Source of the DNA: Amia ocellicauda
Lineage: Eukaryota; Chordata; Actinopteri; Amiiformes; Amiidae
Length of the DNA: 64,000 nt
Assembly: GCF_036373705.1 (NCBI RefSeq)
Contig: NC_089857.1
Location: 37,334,784-37,398,783, forward strand
Reading direction: 5' to 3'
Below are positions 49,701 to 63,207 of this stretch, in pieces; the stretch's first letter is position 1; every line of letters begins with the position of its first letter. The notes under the pieces are model-generated. The model made no database searches and was not told where the DNA came from. It saw nothing but the letters and a program-made list of their open reading frames with translations. The translations under genes and the position numbers were made by a program.

Positions 49701-52700
49701 GTAACTTTATTTATCTGTAGTTCCTTCAAAGTTAGTTTGTTTTAAGATCTCTTTAAAGGTGGCATTTGTCCCTCTCACTATTCCCACTAATTATCTTTTC
49801 CTTCTCTTTTCTTTCAGAGTGAAGACACTGAACAACAGATAATAAGAGAAACATTCCACTTAGTCTCAAAAAGAGATGAAAATGTGTGTAATTTCCTGGA
49901 GGGTGGAATGTAAGTTCTAATTTAAGATTGAAAGTGTACTCTGAATGGAGAACGTGTCCAATCAGCAACTTTGGCATACTTGATTACAAATCTAGTGCAT
50001 ACATTCATTCATTAATTTATTTGGCAGCTACCTCTGAAGCTCACACTCAATACCTGTGTAGCTTTTTATATATGCCTACAGTAAGATAAATGACCCTGTT
50101 TTATACAGTATTGCTTTGTTTAGTTGTCAGTTCAATTAATTGAAACTGTATTTTCATTTTGTTGCTCAGGCGACCTGGGCTCGGGATCCTGTTACTTGCT
50201 TCTAATCCTTTTAATGCTAAGCAGATACTATCCTTGTAAGCTATCTGGAACAATTAAATCCGTAACACGAGCTTCTTCATGTCGTGAAACTAGATTAAGT
50301 TACATGGAAAATTGCCTGCTGCTACTTTATATCTGGCAGCTATTTGAACATATACTGAGCTTACATGAATATCAAAAGAACCGTCCATACACGCCACTGT
50401 ATACATTCACAAAACATTTGGCTCATTGTGTTCTTCACAAACTTTCTTTTTTTTTTTTTTTTTTTTTTTTTATGAAGTATATTTAATATACACTGACATT
50501 CTGCTAAGAAAGGAAAAATAATTGGTTTAAACCTCATTTATTTCAATATAATTTTTAACCATACATGTACTGTTATTCCTTACTGTTCCATTAACATGGG
50601 CGATACAAAATGATAGTCTATTGATGATTACGTATTATGAGACAAATTACAATTACATTTTTTTTTTAATTAATGGATTGTAGAAATCAACAGAAATTGG
50701 TAGATAGGAGCAGAACGAGGAGGAAAACCATTTGAACAGAATGCAGACAGTTGATCTCCAAGAGTAATCCTTTTCTGATCAGCATTTAACATCTGTTGAT
50801 TTCACAGCCAATAAGAAATATTGCCATGTATGTGAGAAGGAAATGTGCATGCAGTAAAACATACAGGTGACTAGATGAAGGTTTGGGATTAAACTGGTGG
50901 TGCACAACTTTTGGCCTAGTATTCTAGATTTCAATATTATACACTGTGCTCAGGGGGACAATGAATAAAAAAGGTGTTGAAACGAATGCAGAGTTCTGCC
51001 CTGTTGCCTAACTTACATCCACTAATATATTGTGTTGAAGAGCAAAATGCCAGCACTGAACTTTGTACAGCAACGGATTACAATGAAATCTCGTTCTTCC
51101 TCTCTATTATCACCGGTGAATAATAAGGAAATATTAAAATATACACTGACATACATGTTTTCTGAACATAAAAAAAGTAAATTTAAATGTACTATCTGCA
51201 GTTTATAAAGCATCCACATGTAAAAAACTTAACAAAAGTAAAATTCCACCATTTTGAAAGTTCTTTCAGTTTTACAAATATTGAATTTAAACTTTCCCTG
51301 TGAACTTTACTATAGGTCAGGAAAGGTTACTCTTCATTACCCATTTTAATGGAGGTGTAATCTCAACAGCAGGAATCCACTCATTTAAAATGCATGAGTT
51401 TGAGTGATTTGTGTTCTCGGGGGCCAGATCTAACTGACCTTTTGTTGGCAGCTCTTTCCTTTTCCGAAATGTTAATACCATCAAGGGATTTGGCCCAAGA
51501 GTGCCTGTGTGATAGCAGATGCCCATAACTCATTATTGCTTCTTTTTAATAGGCTACACAGATGTGGACAGATGTGGGAAATCAGTGGGGATTTTTTGAG
51601 GGTTGTTTTTTGTAAATAATACATTAATATTATCCAATACCATAATACGTGTAAAGATGACTGCAGTAAAAAATATCTATTTGTAATACATTTGCAATTT
51701 AAGACCCAAATGTGCATAATGATGACACAATCACTTTGCCCTGTGGCCAGGCAACTGTTTTAACAGACTGAGCCCAGCCCTAGGAAGACCTAATGTTACA
51801 CTATTGTTGAGGAGGATGACTTGTATATTGAGATACTCTTAAAGTACATAATTATTCTGTATAATGTATAGTAATACGTTTGATATAATTATGAAAGTTC
51901 AGGATAAATAGTCTAGATATGAATCAGTAAATTACAATAGGCGAACAGTTAATTAATAATTATAACTGTTTTAACTGATTTTAGAATTTGATTTAAAAAA
52001 AGTTTTATTTAGTGATGCAGGTAGGAATGATCTAATGGTGTAATTTAGATTGTTTATGTAGCATTATTGTTAGTAATTGTTACATTTTGCATTTAAATTA
52101 AGTTATTGGTTGAAGTTAGGGTTATATTTGGGTCCAGGTTAGAGTCCCCAGTTAATGAAGGCTTTCGTTAAGGTTAGGGTTGCGTTTCTACTGAATTCTC
52201 TGGATCATGTGTGGATTTGTATGGCTCCAGTCTAAAATGGTGTTGGCTTGGAAGGGGCAGTTGTTGGGGCATAAAACAGGGCAGTTAACATACTGATCTC
52301 TCAACACCACAATACACTATCACAGCTCTGAATATTATTTAGCTGGACGACTAATATATTTTTACCCCAGCATAGTGATAATAATAATACAAAAAATAAG
52401 ATTACTTAAATATAGGATGAGTTTTGAGTTTTACATTTTGTTTCTCAGATAAATTCAGTTGCAGAATTCCTACACAAATTAAATATGTGAACTATTTTCC
52501 TCTGTATCTGTGCATTTAATTGATCTAAATATGAAGGACCACAAAAGGAATTTGCAACAAATTGAGTTTTTTTTAATAGATATTTGTAATAAATGTATAC
52601 AGTATGACAGCTAGCTCAATCTGAAACATCATCATGGGATTCAAAAGGAGTGAATCTCTGCATTCAAATGACAGACTGCAGTGTAAAGGCAAAATAATGT

Positions 52701-55700
52701 CTACTGCAGTAAATCACCTGGGTGGAACAGAAAGTATAAAATACTTTGGCATGAATTTAGTTTGCTTGCTTGTTTTGTTTTTGTCTTAAAAACAAGAGCA
52801 ACATGAACATTTTCCTCTCTCTTAAACTGTAATGTCCCCAGTGTGGTCATATGTGACAGATGGCCTTGTAGGCTGAAAGATTAATATCTCCATAGTACAT
52901 GCTTGGCAAAGAGCCATGTGTGTTGTTTTTTTTCCTCCCTAAGAGTTGCTACAGGATGATAAAAATCAAGAAAGTCTTTCACAGCTCTAACAACCTTGCA
53001 GTTGATTGCTCCTTAAGTCATTTAGTGATGTTTTTGTCTGTCACATCATTACATGTCCTCTAATGGCAAACCACAATATCATTAACATCTGTTATCTTAG
53101 TGCTTGTGCTTTGAAGAGCAAGTATGCTCTTCAAACTATTTTTTTTATATACGTGTATAAATTTCTGTACTTTTTAAAATGTGTAATATGATGTAACATG
53201 TAACATCCTGACATGATTTTTATACAAGTGTAAAATTGTATAATTGTATATTGTAAAAGAATGTTTTGGGTACAAGGTTATGCCATCACCTTGAGGTCTG
53301 CCCTTTGACCTCTTCCAGAAGAATTCAGATGTACCAAACACTTTTTTTATTAGCTTCCTATTACATAATCAGGTTTTAGAAGTATTTTAGGCCAATCGTA
53401 ATTAATCAAAATGCTTCTGTTTTCCTGTAAAAAGTCAAAGGAGACAGCACAGTAGCCCACCCCACACACAAAAATACAGCACTTGACAAAAGACACCTTG
53501 AAATCACACTGACATTAAAGATTAAATTACTGGTACAGTATAATGGTACATTTTGTGGAACCCTACTACTTGCTCTTTAATTTGTATCAAGTGTATCATA
53601 CACTTAATGAATCAAGAATGAGATTTGTTTCCCATTTATTTATTCACTTAAATTAATTAATAATCAAATTGAACACAGGGAATCGCAGTCCTTTTCCTCC
53701 AGAACCGTTATAGCTGGGTTTCATTGCACATGAGATCCTAGTGACTCGCGAATCAAGTAATTACTTAATTGCACTAAATTATCACTGCCAATTATTGGGG
53801 GGGACGGGGAACCTGAAAGATGTTGGCTGTCCCAGACGTTTATGTCTGAATGAAAGCAGTTTCAGTACATATTTCTACTGTCAATTATGAATTTCAATGT
53901 GACATTTATACCAGCGCTCATGTTCTTAATAACTTTTGTAAATATAACACTTTTGCTGGCAGGAATGTCCTCCCCTGTGTAACCTCAACTAATGTTGTAA
54001 TGTCCTTGTCTAAGATGTGCAAATGTTTGTTTGTATTTAGGTTGATTGGAGGATCAGACAACAAGCTTATTTACAGACATTATGCCACACTCTATTTTGT
54101 GTTCTGTGTGGACTCATCAGAAAGTGAACTTGGCATCCTAGATTTAATCCAGGTATGTAGAATTATTTGTTTTACTATGACCGTAAACAATTTTTAGTAT
54201 ATCAGAGTTGTCCAAACCAGGTCCTGGAGTAGAATCTTTTGTTTTAACTAATTATCGTCTTGAGGACTCCTGTAAAATCTTATGCCCCGGGTTATCCGGG
54301 CCTAGGGATGGGGTTCACTGCCTTATATAATGTATACATTTGCTATGAATTATTAATGCTGCTTTCGAAACCAAATTGTAAATCTTTTAAAGATATGCAA
54401 ATCAATTCAAATGTATTTCGTAGATGTGTTTTTCTGAAATAATGAGAGCACATGCTTATAGCCCAATAATTCATTCTGTATAATGAACAGTTATTTTTCT
54501 TTTTACATCAAGTCAATAAGTCTTCCACATGCATAGTCTCAACATGGGGAGGGGCAGTGAACTCAAATGTTAATCCTCAATAGCATTTGACATTATTATT
54601 TTTATTGTTTGTATTTATTAACTGGTTTTGTCTTCACCAGCAGGCTTCTCCATTTGTTTCAAATGTAATTTCATTTCCCAGCATGGAAAGCCCTGTAGTT
54701 AAATCTTTTGCCTGGTGAAGAATTTGAATTGCAACAATGTGATGGTGTGCGTTTTCATATTTTTAAATTTTTCGACACAACACATGGATGACTCATTTCT
54801 AATTAGCCAAGAGATGCTGTTGTAAAGAGACTTGAAACTCCACCTGTCTGTAGTCACTGCAATATTTATAGGGAGATGAATGTAGCGCATAAAATATGAA
54901 TAATGTGTTTGGATCCAGAGAGTACATGATGATTTTTATTTAAATTACCCATGGATATAGAGTTTAAACAACAAAGGCAAAAATTTCGATATCGTATGTA
55001 GTATTGCTGTTTCAGTCATGTTTCAGATTCAGATAATCTTAAAAACAATCTTCTTCGAATGCATATTGTATTTGTGATCTTTATAAACAACCATTGTTCA
55101 TTTCTTAAGAATGCATTTGTGACCAGTTTTAATTAATATACATAATCACTTTATTTTAAGAAACCACATAAAACCTATTAATGTGAACCCTGATTATAAA
55201 CCCAGTCATTATAATGCTGTGGAGTTATGACTGGGAACACAGTGGTGTAGCTACAAGAAGGGTAGGGGGGTGGAATTGCCCTCACTGGTTGGAAATGTAA
55301 TAAAATGTTCAGAAAACACAAAGTCTTAAAAATCCCTTGGTGTCACTGTTGGTTGGTGATGATGATTTTGGGATTTATTTATTTATGATGCATGTGGTCA
55401 GTCTGTACTCAAGTCGATTGATGGTAGATAATGTGTTACAGACGGTTAAAAGGTCTAATTTGTATATTAAACTGTCGCCCATGCATGCCTATTATTGTGA
55501 TGCCTATATAAACATCATTACTGCTTCACAAGGCAGCCAAGCCTGACGCCAGTCTAGCAAAGCACACGGGCAACTGCAGATCACAGGAATCCAGCTAGTA
55601 GTTGTGATGGATATGTTGATGGTGATTACACAAAAATATAATAAATGTCCAGATTTGACTAGAAAGTAACTGGGACTCCAGCAAACCCATTCCAGATGCA

Positions 55701-58700
55701 TGAGCTTTATTTTATGTCTGTATTTTTTTTTTTAGAGTTTGATATTACAGACTTTTCTATTCAGCAATAGATATTGGCATACGCACTGATGGAAAACACC
55801 TCAGTGTAGGATAAATACATTCTAGCATCATGTGTGTATGCTGATTACCATAAAATACTGGGGCTTGTACAACTTATTGCAGAGTCTCACAGCCCTGACA
55901 TTCTTGTTCAAACCCTTAAAATGTCCATCTTGAAGCTATGCCACTATGTAAAAGTCATTACCAAAATTGTAATTTTTTTTCAGAACTAAAATTACAAGTT
56001 AAATTAAAGACTGCAGTAATTGTATTTCCCACCAGAGGGCAGAATAAAATGCAGACTATCATTAAACTAGATTTTGAGCATCACTAGAATCTTTCACTAC
56101 TTTAAGTAAAAGCTTACGTACAATTCAAATTGCACAAAATTCCCCTGCAGCTGTAATGCATCGATTTTATTATTTGGTATAACAAATCTCTGCGTTGACT
56201 GTGGTAAGATAAGGATTGCTCATTTGCAAGGTTACAGAGATATCAAAGTGCTGCTTGGTGACAAAATTCATAATAATTTGCATTACCTTTGTTTAGCAGG
56301 ATAAAGTTCCGGGAATTTAATAGTCACAGCAGTGATTTCTTTCATGAAACTTTATACATCTGCTTGTTTTTCTTGTGTAGTTTTATAGTCTATTGAATTG
56401 AGTCTTAATGTTGGCAGCACTGCAATGCCCATGGGTGAGTGCTGCTAGCTTTTAAACATGCCAGACAAGTAAGTTATTCATAAAAGATGTAGACTAAGCC
56501 ATCTGCATGCATCTGTTTTTGCTCGTTTGTTTTTCTCTCCTCTAGCAGCTCAGTTTTCAAGTGTCTGAAAGGCACAGCAGGGGGAGCTGTATGCATATGT
56601 CTGCTCTGTCTTCTGTAAAAATACAGAGATATGCATGTGGATTTGTACTATAGTTTTCAGTTAAAGACATAAATATATCTTGCATAAAAAATTATAGGAA
56701 GTGTGCATCATATTTGGAAACGTATACAATGAGTCTAACTGGTGCTCCACTATATTGGCTGTGTTTTCTATGGTGAAGGATTTTCCATCACTGTTAAATG
56801 GTATTAAATGGGTATGTTATTCTGTCAATATGTGTATTGCTTTATCAGGAGAACTCTGAAATAAAAGACCCAATTAATTGGAGAGTTGGAAAATCAACAG
56901 TTTGCAGCTGACTTTAAATCAGTTTAGTGGGTCATTGTACTAATTTAGTTTCTTTACTCTGTCTAATGTAGACTCATGTGGCCAGTTTTTCAGCCCTTGT
57001 GTTCCTTTTTACCAAAATGTCTTGTTAAGTTATTGTGAGTCTGAACAGACTAATTTGTAGAAGCTCATGGTTTAAGTTTTATTTTCTTGAGCTCCAGCAA
57101 ACTGATCTGGCTCTCTCATGGGGAAAAAACAACAAATACACTCTGCAATTATACATTTTAGTCATAATTTGCCATGAACCATAGAAATAGAGGAAGGAGT
57201 CACCGTACACTCTTCTACTATAACATGAACAGTGAAAGCACTCAAAACCTTGTGCTTCTGACGCATGGCTTCATTAGTCCTCCTCTCTGCATGTCTTTAT
57301 CCACTTAGATTTAGGATTCCACTTCTCCAGAACGGGTTTTCCTTTAATGTAGTGGTTTCATTTTTATCACATTTAGATTCTCAGAAGTCAATTTACAAAT
57401 AAGACAATAAAGCCATAAGAAAATTTACAAACGAGAGGAGGCCATTTGACCCATCTTGGTTGTTTGGTGTCCATTAATAACAAAGTGATCCAAGGATCAT
57501 GTCCAATCTGTTTTTGAATGTTCTCAAATTGTCAACTTCAACCACATCGCTGGGGAGTTTGTTCCAGATTGTAACAACAACTCTCTGTGTGAAGAAGTAT
57601 GAAGAGGCAATTTTAGAGGATTATAAAGTAACACCATTCTACTCCATGCTCATTTGAAAGTTGTTAGGCCTTTACCCCAGTCCATGAAATAAATTATCCT
57701 TTAGGAATACCAAGGGGCTTTGAAAGCTGCTATTAACCTGAAATAGTGCCAAGTACACTTAAGATGTCCGCCAGTCATTCCAACATGTGCAACTATAGGC
57801 GTGCAAACAAAGAACAAATGAATGACTAACTTGAGCTTTAAGGATTTGAAAATATTTGGACACGAAAGCAACACCTAAAACAACACGAAACATGGGACCC
57901 ATCAATACTGCTGTGTAGCATTCAGTGTTCATTCGTCTCTTAAAGTACATGCATTAATAAGTACTAAATCATGGGATTATGTTAGGTGTCAAGATAATAA
58001 CAATGAGTGTTGCATATTCCTGTTGACTTTTGGGAGTTTAAGTCTCTTTGCACAAAATGAGAAACATACTGGGCTACAGAAGAAAGGCTACTATAATCCT
58101 CTCACACATGGAGGAATTTCCCTTCTGTTTTAAAATGAAATTAATGGATTTTTTTCCCCAATTAAGGAAGAACCTTTGAAGAAGCCTCCAAGTGACTTTT
58201 AGAGCTGTGGAACAATTCTCTAGTTCTTCCTCCTTAAGCAACCCAATACTTCCTATGTGACTAGATGAGGCACTTTTTAAAATCTGGTTCTTTGTTCCAA
58301 ATGCATTATTTATATACTTTTTTATATATTTTTTCCCCCAGAACTAATTTGTATGTAATTGTTTAGTTATGGAAAAAATAATGGTATGAAATGAATAGAT
58401 GCTTGAACTCCAATTTGCCTTTTTTCTTCATACCAGACTACAATTGGGTTCTCTGTTGGAATCCTGAATATATTGTTAATTTGTAAAGGACATCTGTTCT
58501 TTTTAACTTCCTTCTGCTTCCTGGGGCCTGTCAGTACATTTTGTGTCCACAAGATATTCTATCTAGATTTACAGAATGTATACGTAACTGTTTGTTTTGC
58601 TTTTCGGTTGTACGTAATTGTCATCTTTACTTCAACATACTGACCTTGTAATTCTTTCAACAGGTATTTGTGGAAACACTAGACAAATGTTTTGAGAATG

Positions 58701-61700
58701 TCTGTGAGCTGGATTTAATTTTCCATGTCGACAAGGTAATACAGTGCTCTTTCTTTTATTGCTTGCTTCATGTGTAAGATGGATTGGGTTTGATACAGCA
58801 GAGATCAATTTAGCATGTTGGGATCTCACAGGGCGAAACAATCTTTTAAATTGGTGAAACGTGGACATACTGACTGACCTTTGGGAATGGTATAATTCAT
58901 ATTGTCTGTCCCAAACAATGAGTCAAGGCTTTTAAATAGAAATAAAAATGATTTAAGTAATGTAGCTAAAATAATCTTAGCTGCACGTTAATTCTGCCTT
59001 ATATACAGTGAGGGAAAAATGTTTTTGATCCCCTGCTGTTTTTGTACGTTTGCCCACTGACAAAGAAATGATCAGTCTATAATTTTAATGGTAGGTGTAT
59101 TTTAACAGTGAGAGACAGAATAACAACAAAAAAATCCAGAAAAATGCATTTCAAAAAAGTTATACATTGATTTGCATGTTAATGAGGGAAATAAGTATTT
59201 GATCCCCTATCAATCAGCAAGATTTCTGGCTCCCAGGTGTCTTTTATACAGGTAACGAGCTGAGATTAGGAGCACTCTCTTAAAGGGAGTGCTCCTAATC
59301 TCAGCTCGTTACCTGTATAAAAGACACCTGTCCACAGAAGCTATCAATCAATCAGATTCCAAACTCTCCACCATGGCCAAGACCAAAGAGCTGTCCAAGG
59401 ATGTCAGGGACAAGATTGTAGACCTACACAAGGCTGGAATGGGCTACAAGACCATCGCCAAGCAGCTTGGTGAGAAGGTGACAACAGTTGGTGCGATTAT
59501 TCGCAAATGGAAGAAACACAAAATCACTGTCAGTCTCCCTCGGTCTGGGGCTCCATGCAAGATCTCACCTCATGGAGTTTCAATGATCATGAGAACGGTG
59601 AGGAATCAGCCCAGAACTACACGGGAGGATCTTGTTAATGATCTCAAGGCAGCTGGGACCATAGTCACCAAGAAAACAATTGGTAACACACTACGCCGTG
59701 AAGGACTGAGATCCTGCAGCGCCCGCAAGGTCCCCCTGCTCAAGAAAGCACATGTACAGGCCCGTCTGAAGTTTGCCAATGAACATCTGAATGATTCAGA
59801 GGAGAACTGGGTGAAAGTGTTGTGGTCAGATGAGACCAAAATCGAGCTCTTTGGCATCAACTCAACTCTCTGTGTTTGGAGGAGGAGGAATGCTGGCTTT
59901 GACTGGATTTTTTTGTTGTTATTTTGTCTCTCACTGTTAAAATACACCTACCTTTAAAATTATATTTCTTTGTCAGTGAACAAATGTACAAAATCAGCAG
60001 GAGATCAAATACTTTTTTCCCTCACTGTATATATGTTTCAAATGTTATTTCTAATTCTGATTAATTTCCAAGTTACATTTTTTTTTTTTTTTTGTAATAA
60101 ATCATCTTTGCTGTCAAGAAACGTATAACTGACTGGTTTATTATGTTGAACAACTGAAGCCAGTAGAAGATTTTGTTAAATGGCATCTTTAGATTCGGTA
60201 TCAACAGTTTATCTATAATTTTATAAGGTGCTCTAGAAATGTAGTGAGATTACAATCACTCATTTTGTTAGACCTGCATAGAGGGATTTCTGTTCTGCTT
60301 TAGTTTCCCCTCATCACACAGAATAAGATGGTAATCATTTTGCATCCTGTATTGTAAAGATTTAGATTTCATTATATTCTGAACGTCCACAGGATCACTT
60401 TTCTTGTGAGTTGCCAAAATATCATGACTCTAGTACAGTGGTTTTCAATCCGGTCCTGGAGTACCCCCTGACCTGCTGTTTTTTTTTCCCCAACTGAGGT
60501 CTTAATTTTTTAATTGAATCCTTAATTGACCTAGCAATGCAATATAGCATTCAATTAAGTAATTAAGACCTGGGTTGGAACAAAAACCAGTAGGGCAGGG
60601 GGTACTCCAGGACCGGTTTGAAAACCCCTGCTCTAGTAGAAGCTGTACTCATGTCATTCTACGCTGCACAATACAGTGATCTGGAACATCTTAAATGCAT
60701 GATCTCGCATGACATTCATTTGCTTATTGTCAAAGATCACGGAAGTGATCAATTTGAATTCTCGATCTCAAACTACAATTACCCATACATGGAATATTCA
60801 AATGTATTAAGTATCAATGAAGGGAATTTTCATTTAGTTGATCACAACCCTGAGGAGGCGTGAATGATATATTAAAAAAAAAACATCTATTGAAGATTGT
60901 ATTTAAGCTTGGTAAACCCATGTTGCGTGCAAAGCTAGAGTGAGCCCTCGGATCTCATGTTTCAGAATATGCTGTCACCATGTCTTACAATGCATACATG
61001 TAATGGTTTTGAATAAAGACATATCTTCTGGCTTTCCATTTACCATCCGCTTTCCCACAGAACTTGGCTGTCCCAGATTCGGAAAACCACTTTTCAGAAA
61101 TACATCGGAAAATTGGAATTCCCTCAGAAAAAATCAAACGCAATAAGACCTCTTTAAACGCAGATGACACATTTATTTATCTGACGCGTACAAACATTGA
61201 AGCAGCATCTGGAATACATGTGTTGGAAATATTGCCTGTTCATCTTGTTCAGATTGCCCTGAGCAACTGTGTTTCGTCTTTTCTTTTTCTTATTATTTTT
61301 AATATCCTTATTATGTGAAATATGCAAAGATCGAAAAAGCTGCTGCAAGTTTTGTTGCCCTGGAGTACATTTGTTTTGTTTTTATTATTTTTTTATGTGT
61401 AAAAGTTAATCTCTCTCAGTTCCTGTAAATTGTTTACCATTTTGAAAAAAAACTCATATTTTCCAAAATGAATGCAGTCATGCATATTACAAATAACATT
61501 ATTCAGAACCAGAACAAAGGCACTCCTTATTAAACCCCTAGATGAATATTGGCATTTCCTCTTGCTCTGCAGGACTTCAAAAATACTTTTCATGAAAAAA
61601 AGTTTTGTGTTTTGGTTCATTTTAATGGTTTGTATTTCATATCAGAATGTCTTACTTTACCCAGCCTTTAAGAATATACCAGAATTATTTATTTCTCAAT

Positions 61701-63207
61701 GACCTTAGCTGAATTTTTGATTTTATGAATAAATTCTCCCTGTACATCATTACCCATTATTAAAATAATGTATTGTCCATAATTTAACATGTTGAGTGTA
61801 AGGTATCTAATCGAAAGCCCACTGGTTTCAAGTTTGTTTCTGGTGTATGTTTGCAAAAATGTAGTGCAGTCAGTGTAGATAATGTATTCATTATTTTGTT
61901 TCTATCAAATAGATTGAATAATGTAACATTTAAAACATACACCACTGCCAGATATATATTTTTTATATCTGATTTAAGGAAAATGTTCGCACGGTAATAA
62001 CAAGTTTGATCTTAAAGATGAAAAATGGCAAAATATTTCAACCCACTGTGCACAACAGTTTGTTCTGCATGACTGTTAAGAAATACCTGGCCATCTGTCA
62101 GTCTATTTCGGCTACAGCACAGTCTTGACAGGTACTGATATATCATTGAATACACGGAAGTCTCGTGTACTGATCTTCAGGGTCAGAATCGCCAAAACTG
62201 TGAAAATGCGTTCACAATTCTGCACCTTGCTTCCAGCATATTTTAATGCTAACCATAAGGTTAATTTAACCTGAATGATACTCTTATGTTCTCTAATATA
62301 TGTCATTTGCATCTGAACAACATTATTACAATCATAAGCATTGTAAAATAGCTTGTTTTGTGGGCTCCAAAAAAAAACTAATTGGAAGCTGGCCTGTTAC
62401 TTTGAGCTGTTTTTTTTGTCCTTTTCCCCCCTGGATAAATATCATAGAGCTACACAGTCTGTCAATGTTTGCTCTCCAAATATTTTACTTGTCTGCAAAT
62501 GTTTCCTTTTAAGAATCTCTTTTCCTTTTTCCTCTAAAGAATTTAGTATGATGAGATAAGCTAACAGTTGCCTAAAAATACAATATTCAGTTGACTTTTA
62601 CATTCTTTTATTTTACGGTCATTGTACGTTAGTACCTGTGTGAGTACTGATGTCTTTCTATATGTTTAAAACATTCTCCCCAATTATGCAGTCATTTCAT
62701 ATGGTTCCTCAAACTGAGGGAAGGGTAATGCTGATGTCATCTAGGTTAAATTAATGAATTATGATCCATTTACCATTCAATACAACATTTTCATTGCACA
62801 ATGTAGAAAAGAACATGCAAAAATAATTTCACACTTTTACTTGCCCTCCACTGTGTGTTTGAATAACTGAAATTCCAGGGATATTTAAGCAGCTGTGTTC
62901 TTAAGTCCTTTTATCTGTATGTGGTAAATCTTCAACACACAATTCACTACAAACTGTTTTCTTAGTATCTAGACCGGAACGCTTTTTATGTATTTACAGG
63001 CTGAATAAAGCAAAAGACAATAATCGTCTGTCACTGTATTTGCATTTGGTGTGTCATGAATATCTGAATATTGAATTGGTTTCCCTTTGTTTCTGAAAGG
63101 TGCACAACATCCTGGCAGAGATGGTCATGGGTGGCATGGTTCTGGAGACGAATATGAACGAAATTGTTACACAGGTTGATGCCCAAAACAAAATGGAGAA
63201 ATCGGAG
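46703..63207 (+). CDS. ap3s1: ap3s1, AP-3 adaptor small (sigma) subunit (5 exons, 3' end beyond window)
   Basis: Sigma-3A is the small chain of the AP-3 adaptor, which sorts cargo from endosomes/TGN to lysosomes and related organelles. Exons 46703-46771, 49818-49909, 54041-54152, 58664-58735 and 63100-63207 join in frame to 151 codons, starting [20 protein letters not shown]. This longin-fold chain carries [40 protein letters not shown] and [20 protein letters not shown], nearly identical to the human protein (193 residues). The last ~42 residues lie past the right edge. It is transcribed divergently from cdo1. Confidence 0.96.
46772..49817 (+). other. ap3s1: ap3s1 intron 1
   Basis: 3,046 bases, no recognised element or exon. 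Confidence 0.85.
49818..49909 (+). CDS. ap3s1: ap3s1 exon 2
   Basis: 92 bases, [20 protein letters not shown] onward, ending in phase 2 within an ATG (Met) codon; acceptor tttcag, donor gtaagt. Confidence 0.96.
49910..54040 (+). other. ap3s1: ap3s1 intron 2
   Basis: 4,131 bases. A T25 run lies at 50447-50471; otherwise nothing recognised. Confidence 0.85.
54041..54152 (+). CDS. ap3s1: ap3s1 exon 3
   Basis: 112 bases, [19 protein letters not shown] to ILDLIQ; acceptor atttag, donor gtatgt. Confidence 0.96.
54206..54325. mobile_element. Degenerate hAT-like MITE remnant
   Basis: The left side reads CCAAACCAGGTCCTGGAGTA, close to the end of the intact element at 60436, and the right side (GGGCCTAGGGATGGGGTTCA) loosely complements it. 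Both ends are eroded and no clean target duplication is visible. Confidence 0.4.
57412..57600 (+). repeat. Interspersed repeat copy 2 (GAGGAGGCCATT family)
   Basis: Same start as copy 1 (AAATTTACAAACGAGAGGAG) but extends further, through GGGGAGTTTGTTCCAGATTG and CTCTCTGTGTGAAGAAGT. A longer example of the same family. Confidence 0.7.
58664..58735 (+). CDS. ap3s1: ap3s1 exon 4
   Basis: 24 codons, [20 protein letters not shown] then HVDK; acceptor caacag, donor gtaata. Confidence 0.96.
59234..59330. repeat. Perfect palindrome, 44-bp arms, in element D
   Basis: Arms 59234-59277 and 59287-59330 are exact reverse complements around TCTTAAAGG. Each arm carries an outward TATAAAAGACACCTG. The right-hand TATA motif lies about 55 bases before the transposase ATG. 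Confidence 0.95.
59373..59957 (+). pseudogene. Truncated Tc1 transposase (DNA-binding half only, 194 aa)
   Basis: Starts [20 protein letters not shown] in a CCACCATGG context, better than the in-frame ATG at 59289 that lies inside the palindrome. Both helix-turn-helix regions are intact ([40 protein letters not shown]), then [20 protein letters not shown] and the first catalytic Asp153 (WSDET). After about residue 173 the deletion replaces the rest with frame read from the terminal repeat, so the second Asp and the Glu are lost. Confidence 0.9.
60436..60630. mobile_element. hAT-type MITE, 195 bp, with 8-bp target duplication
   Basis: 35-bp terminal inverted repeats (CAGTGGTTTTCAATCCGG... and, in complement, CAGGGGTTTTCAAACCGG...) with two mismatches. 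Perfect 8-bp duplication CTCTAGTA at 60428-60435 and 60631-60638. The centre also contains an inverted stretch around AATTAAGTAATTAAGACC. No coding capacity. CAGGGG-like ends plus an 8-bp duplication are typical of hAT elements. Confidence 0.92.
63100..63207 (+). CDS. ap3s1: ap3s1 exon 5
   Basis: 36 codons, [20 protein letters not shown] to KMEKSE; acceptor gaaag, donor gtaaga. The final exon is not in the window. Confidence 0.96.

Larger units (their letters stand above)
54153..58663 (+). other. ap3s1: ap3s1 intron 3
   Basis: 4,511 bases. It holds a degenerate hAT-like MITE near 54206-54325 and an interspersed repeat at 57412-57600. Confidence 0.85.
59006..60027 (+). mobile_element. Tc1/mariner DD34E element, copy D (internally deleted, 1,022 bp)
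   Basis: Same family as element C, opposite orientation. Ends are CAGTGAGGGAAAAA and its complement, flanked by TA. The full left terminal repeat (59006-59206) is kept. A deletion ending near 59895 removed the catalytic half of the transposase and the inner part of the right terminal repeat. It keeps the palindrome (59234-59330). Confidence 0.94.
58736..63099 (+). other. ap3s1: ap3s1 intron 4
   Basis: 4,364 bases, carrying Tc1 element D (59006-60027) and the hAT-type MITE (60436-60630). The remainder is unrecognised AT-rich sequence. Confidence 0.85.
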
